In this document: piece after piece, positions 63,706 through 64,000 of the stretch
How positions within the stretch are numbered: position 1 is the stretch's first letter
How the letters are laid out: every line of letters starts with the position of its first letter
Assembly: GCF_946223165.1 (NCBI RefSeq)
Contig: NZ_CAMIBP010000005.1
Coordinates: 34,550 to 98,549 of the forward strand
Direction: 5' to 3'
From: an uncultured Corynebacterium sp.
GTDB lineage: Bacteria > Actinomycetota > Actinomycetes > Mycobacteriales > Mycobacteriaceae
DNA: 64,000 nucleotides
Position numbers and translations under genes: made by a program
Notes under the pieces: model-generated
Told to the model about the DNA's origin: nothing
Database searches by the model: none
What the model saw: only the letters and a program-made list of their open reading frames with translations

Positions 63706-63903
63706 ATGGTCCCGCGACCTGCCGTCACACTCACAGGCTGCTGAAGGTCTCAGAGCAATTGGCTGCCGGTTGCCTGCGGGCGCGGATTATCTGCCGCGTT
63801 TCCGACCGAAACCGCACTTTTTCGGCCCAAACGCGGCAATTAATCCAACTGGGCACAGCGTAACCCGCCAAAGAGGACCGCACAGAACCTAGAAAACGGG
63901 AAT

Positions 63904-63926
63904 GACCCCGGCCGATGGCCGGGGTC
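63904..63926 (-). terminator. Intrinsic terminator of rplL
   Basis: A 10-bp perfect stem GACCCCGGCC / GGCCGGGGTC with a 3-nt loop lies 22 bp downstream of the rplL stop, followed by ATTCCCGTTTTCT on the minus strand. Confidence 0.8.
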
Positions 63927-63947
63927 AGACGCTTAGAGTCAAGCAAA

Positions 63948-64000
63948 TTACTTGAGCTCGACGGAAGCGCCAGCCTCCTCGAGCTTAGCCTTAGCGGCCT
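63948..64000 (-). CDS. rplL: Ribosomal protein L7/L12, C-terminal end only
   Basis: The last 17 codons of a minus-strand gene read AAKAKLEEAGASVELK and TAA, the conserved C-terminus of L7/L12. The rest lies beyond the right edge. L7/L12 forms the stalk of the 50S subunit that recruits translation factors. Confidence 0.85.
   Translation of the reverse strand, partial: AAKAKLEEAGASVELK

Noticed and set aside
63345..63710. Riboswitch or leader of a downstream gene
   Set aside because: Each unit ends in a terminator and the next genes downstream on the minus strand are absent (the aminopeptidases are on the plus strand); a cis-regulatory role is therefore unlikely.

Overview
The window is high-GC actinobacterial chromosome and looks like a mycolate-producing Corynebacterium. 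Three things support this. There are tandem secreted mycolyltransferase-type esterases at the left edge. There are corynebacterial families (a DIP1984-like protein, a ThrE exporter, a PhoP/PhoR-type two-component pair). The gene order (purC-purB-purD-HIT-two-component pair-pqo, then thrE-otsA-otsB-LacI-zinc ABC, then rlmB-cysS-ispF-ispD-carD-lpqE-radA-carbonic anhydrase-mutY-clpC-lysS) matches what I recall for Corynebacterium glutamicum and, for the last block, Mycobacterium tuberculosis. Several promoters place the -10 only a few bases before the start codon, which suggests leaderless mRNAs.

Layout. 1-2.1 kb: two overlapping secreted esterases. 2.2-14.8 kb: purine synthesis (full-length purL, purC, purB, purD), interleaved with a DUF2334 protein, oligopeptidase B, a PadR regulator with an unusual N-terminus and an unknown secreted protein. 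14.8-24.9 kb: a HIT hydrolase, a two-component system, a MerR/TipAS regulator, a D-amino-acid PLP enzyme, two MFS transporters, pyruvate:quinone oxidoreductase, a TetR regulator and tRNA-Thr(TGT). 25-34.3 kb: threonine/serine exporter, histone H1-like protein, trehalose synthesis (otsA, lipoprotein, otsB), a LacI regulator and a zinc-type ABC importer with a Zur-like box. 34.3-37.7 kb: an accessory, decaying stretch with an esterase, two frameshifted VOC genes, a DeoR regulator whose divergent target survives only as a fragment, and an XRE regulator with an internal stop. 37.7-49.4 kb: conserved housekeeping block (rRNA methylation, Cys-tRNA, MEP pathway, CarD, RadA, carbonic anhydrase, MutY) plus a second ThrE-type exporter. 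49.5-58 kb: clpC with a ClgR-like box, a deleted short-chain dehydrogenase next to a 69-bp insertion-like scar, an MFS efflux pump, a CAP-domain protein, a DIP1984 protein and lysS. 58-64 kb: a PhoX phosphatase, OsmC, two tandem C1B aminopeptidases, a pair of related structured RNA units, and the 3' end of rplL at the right edge.

The most unusual signal is at 63.34-63.71 kb: two tandem copies of a three-hairpin element with compensatory changes in the stems. On the minus strand each copy is followed by an intrinsic terminator, so they look like paralogous small RNA genes. A second genome-scale signal is a 13-base sequence (GGCGGCATCGGCA or its complement) that I located ten times in different genes and reading frames. 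The remaining noteworthy items are operator palindromes, gene decay and repeats, given below.
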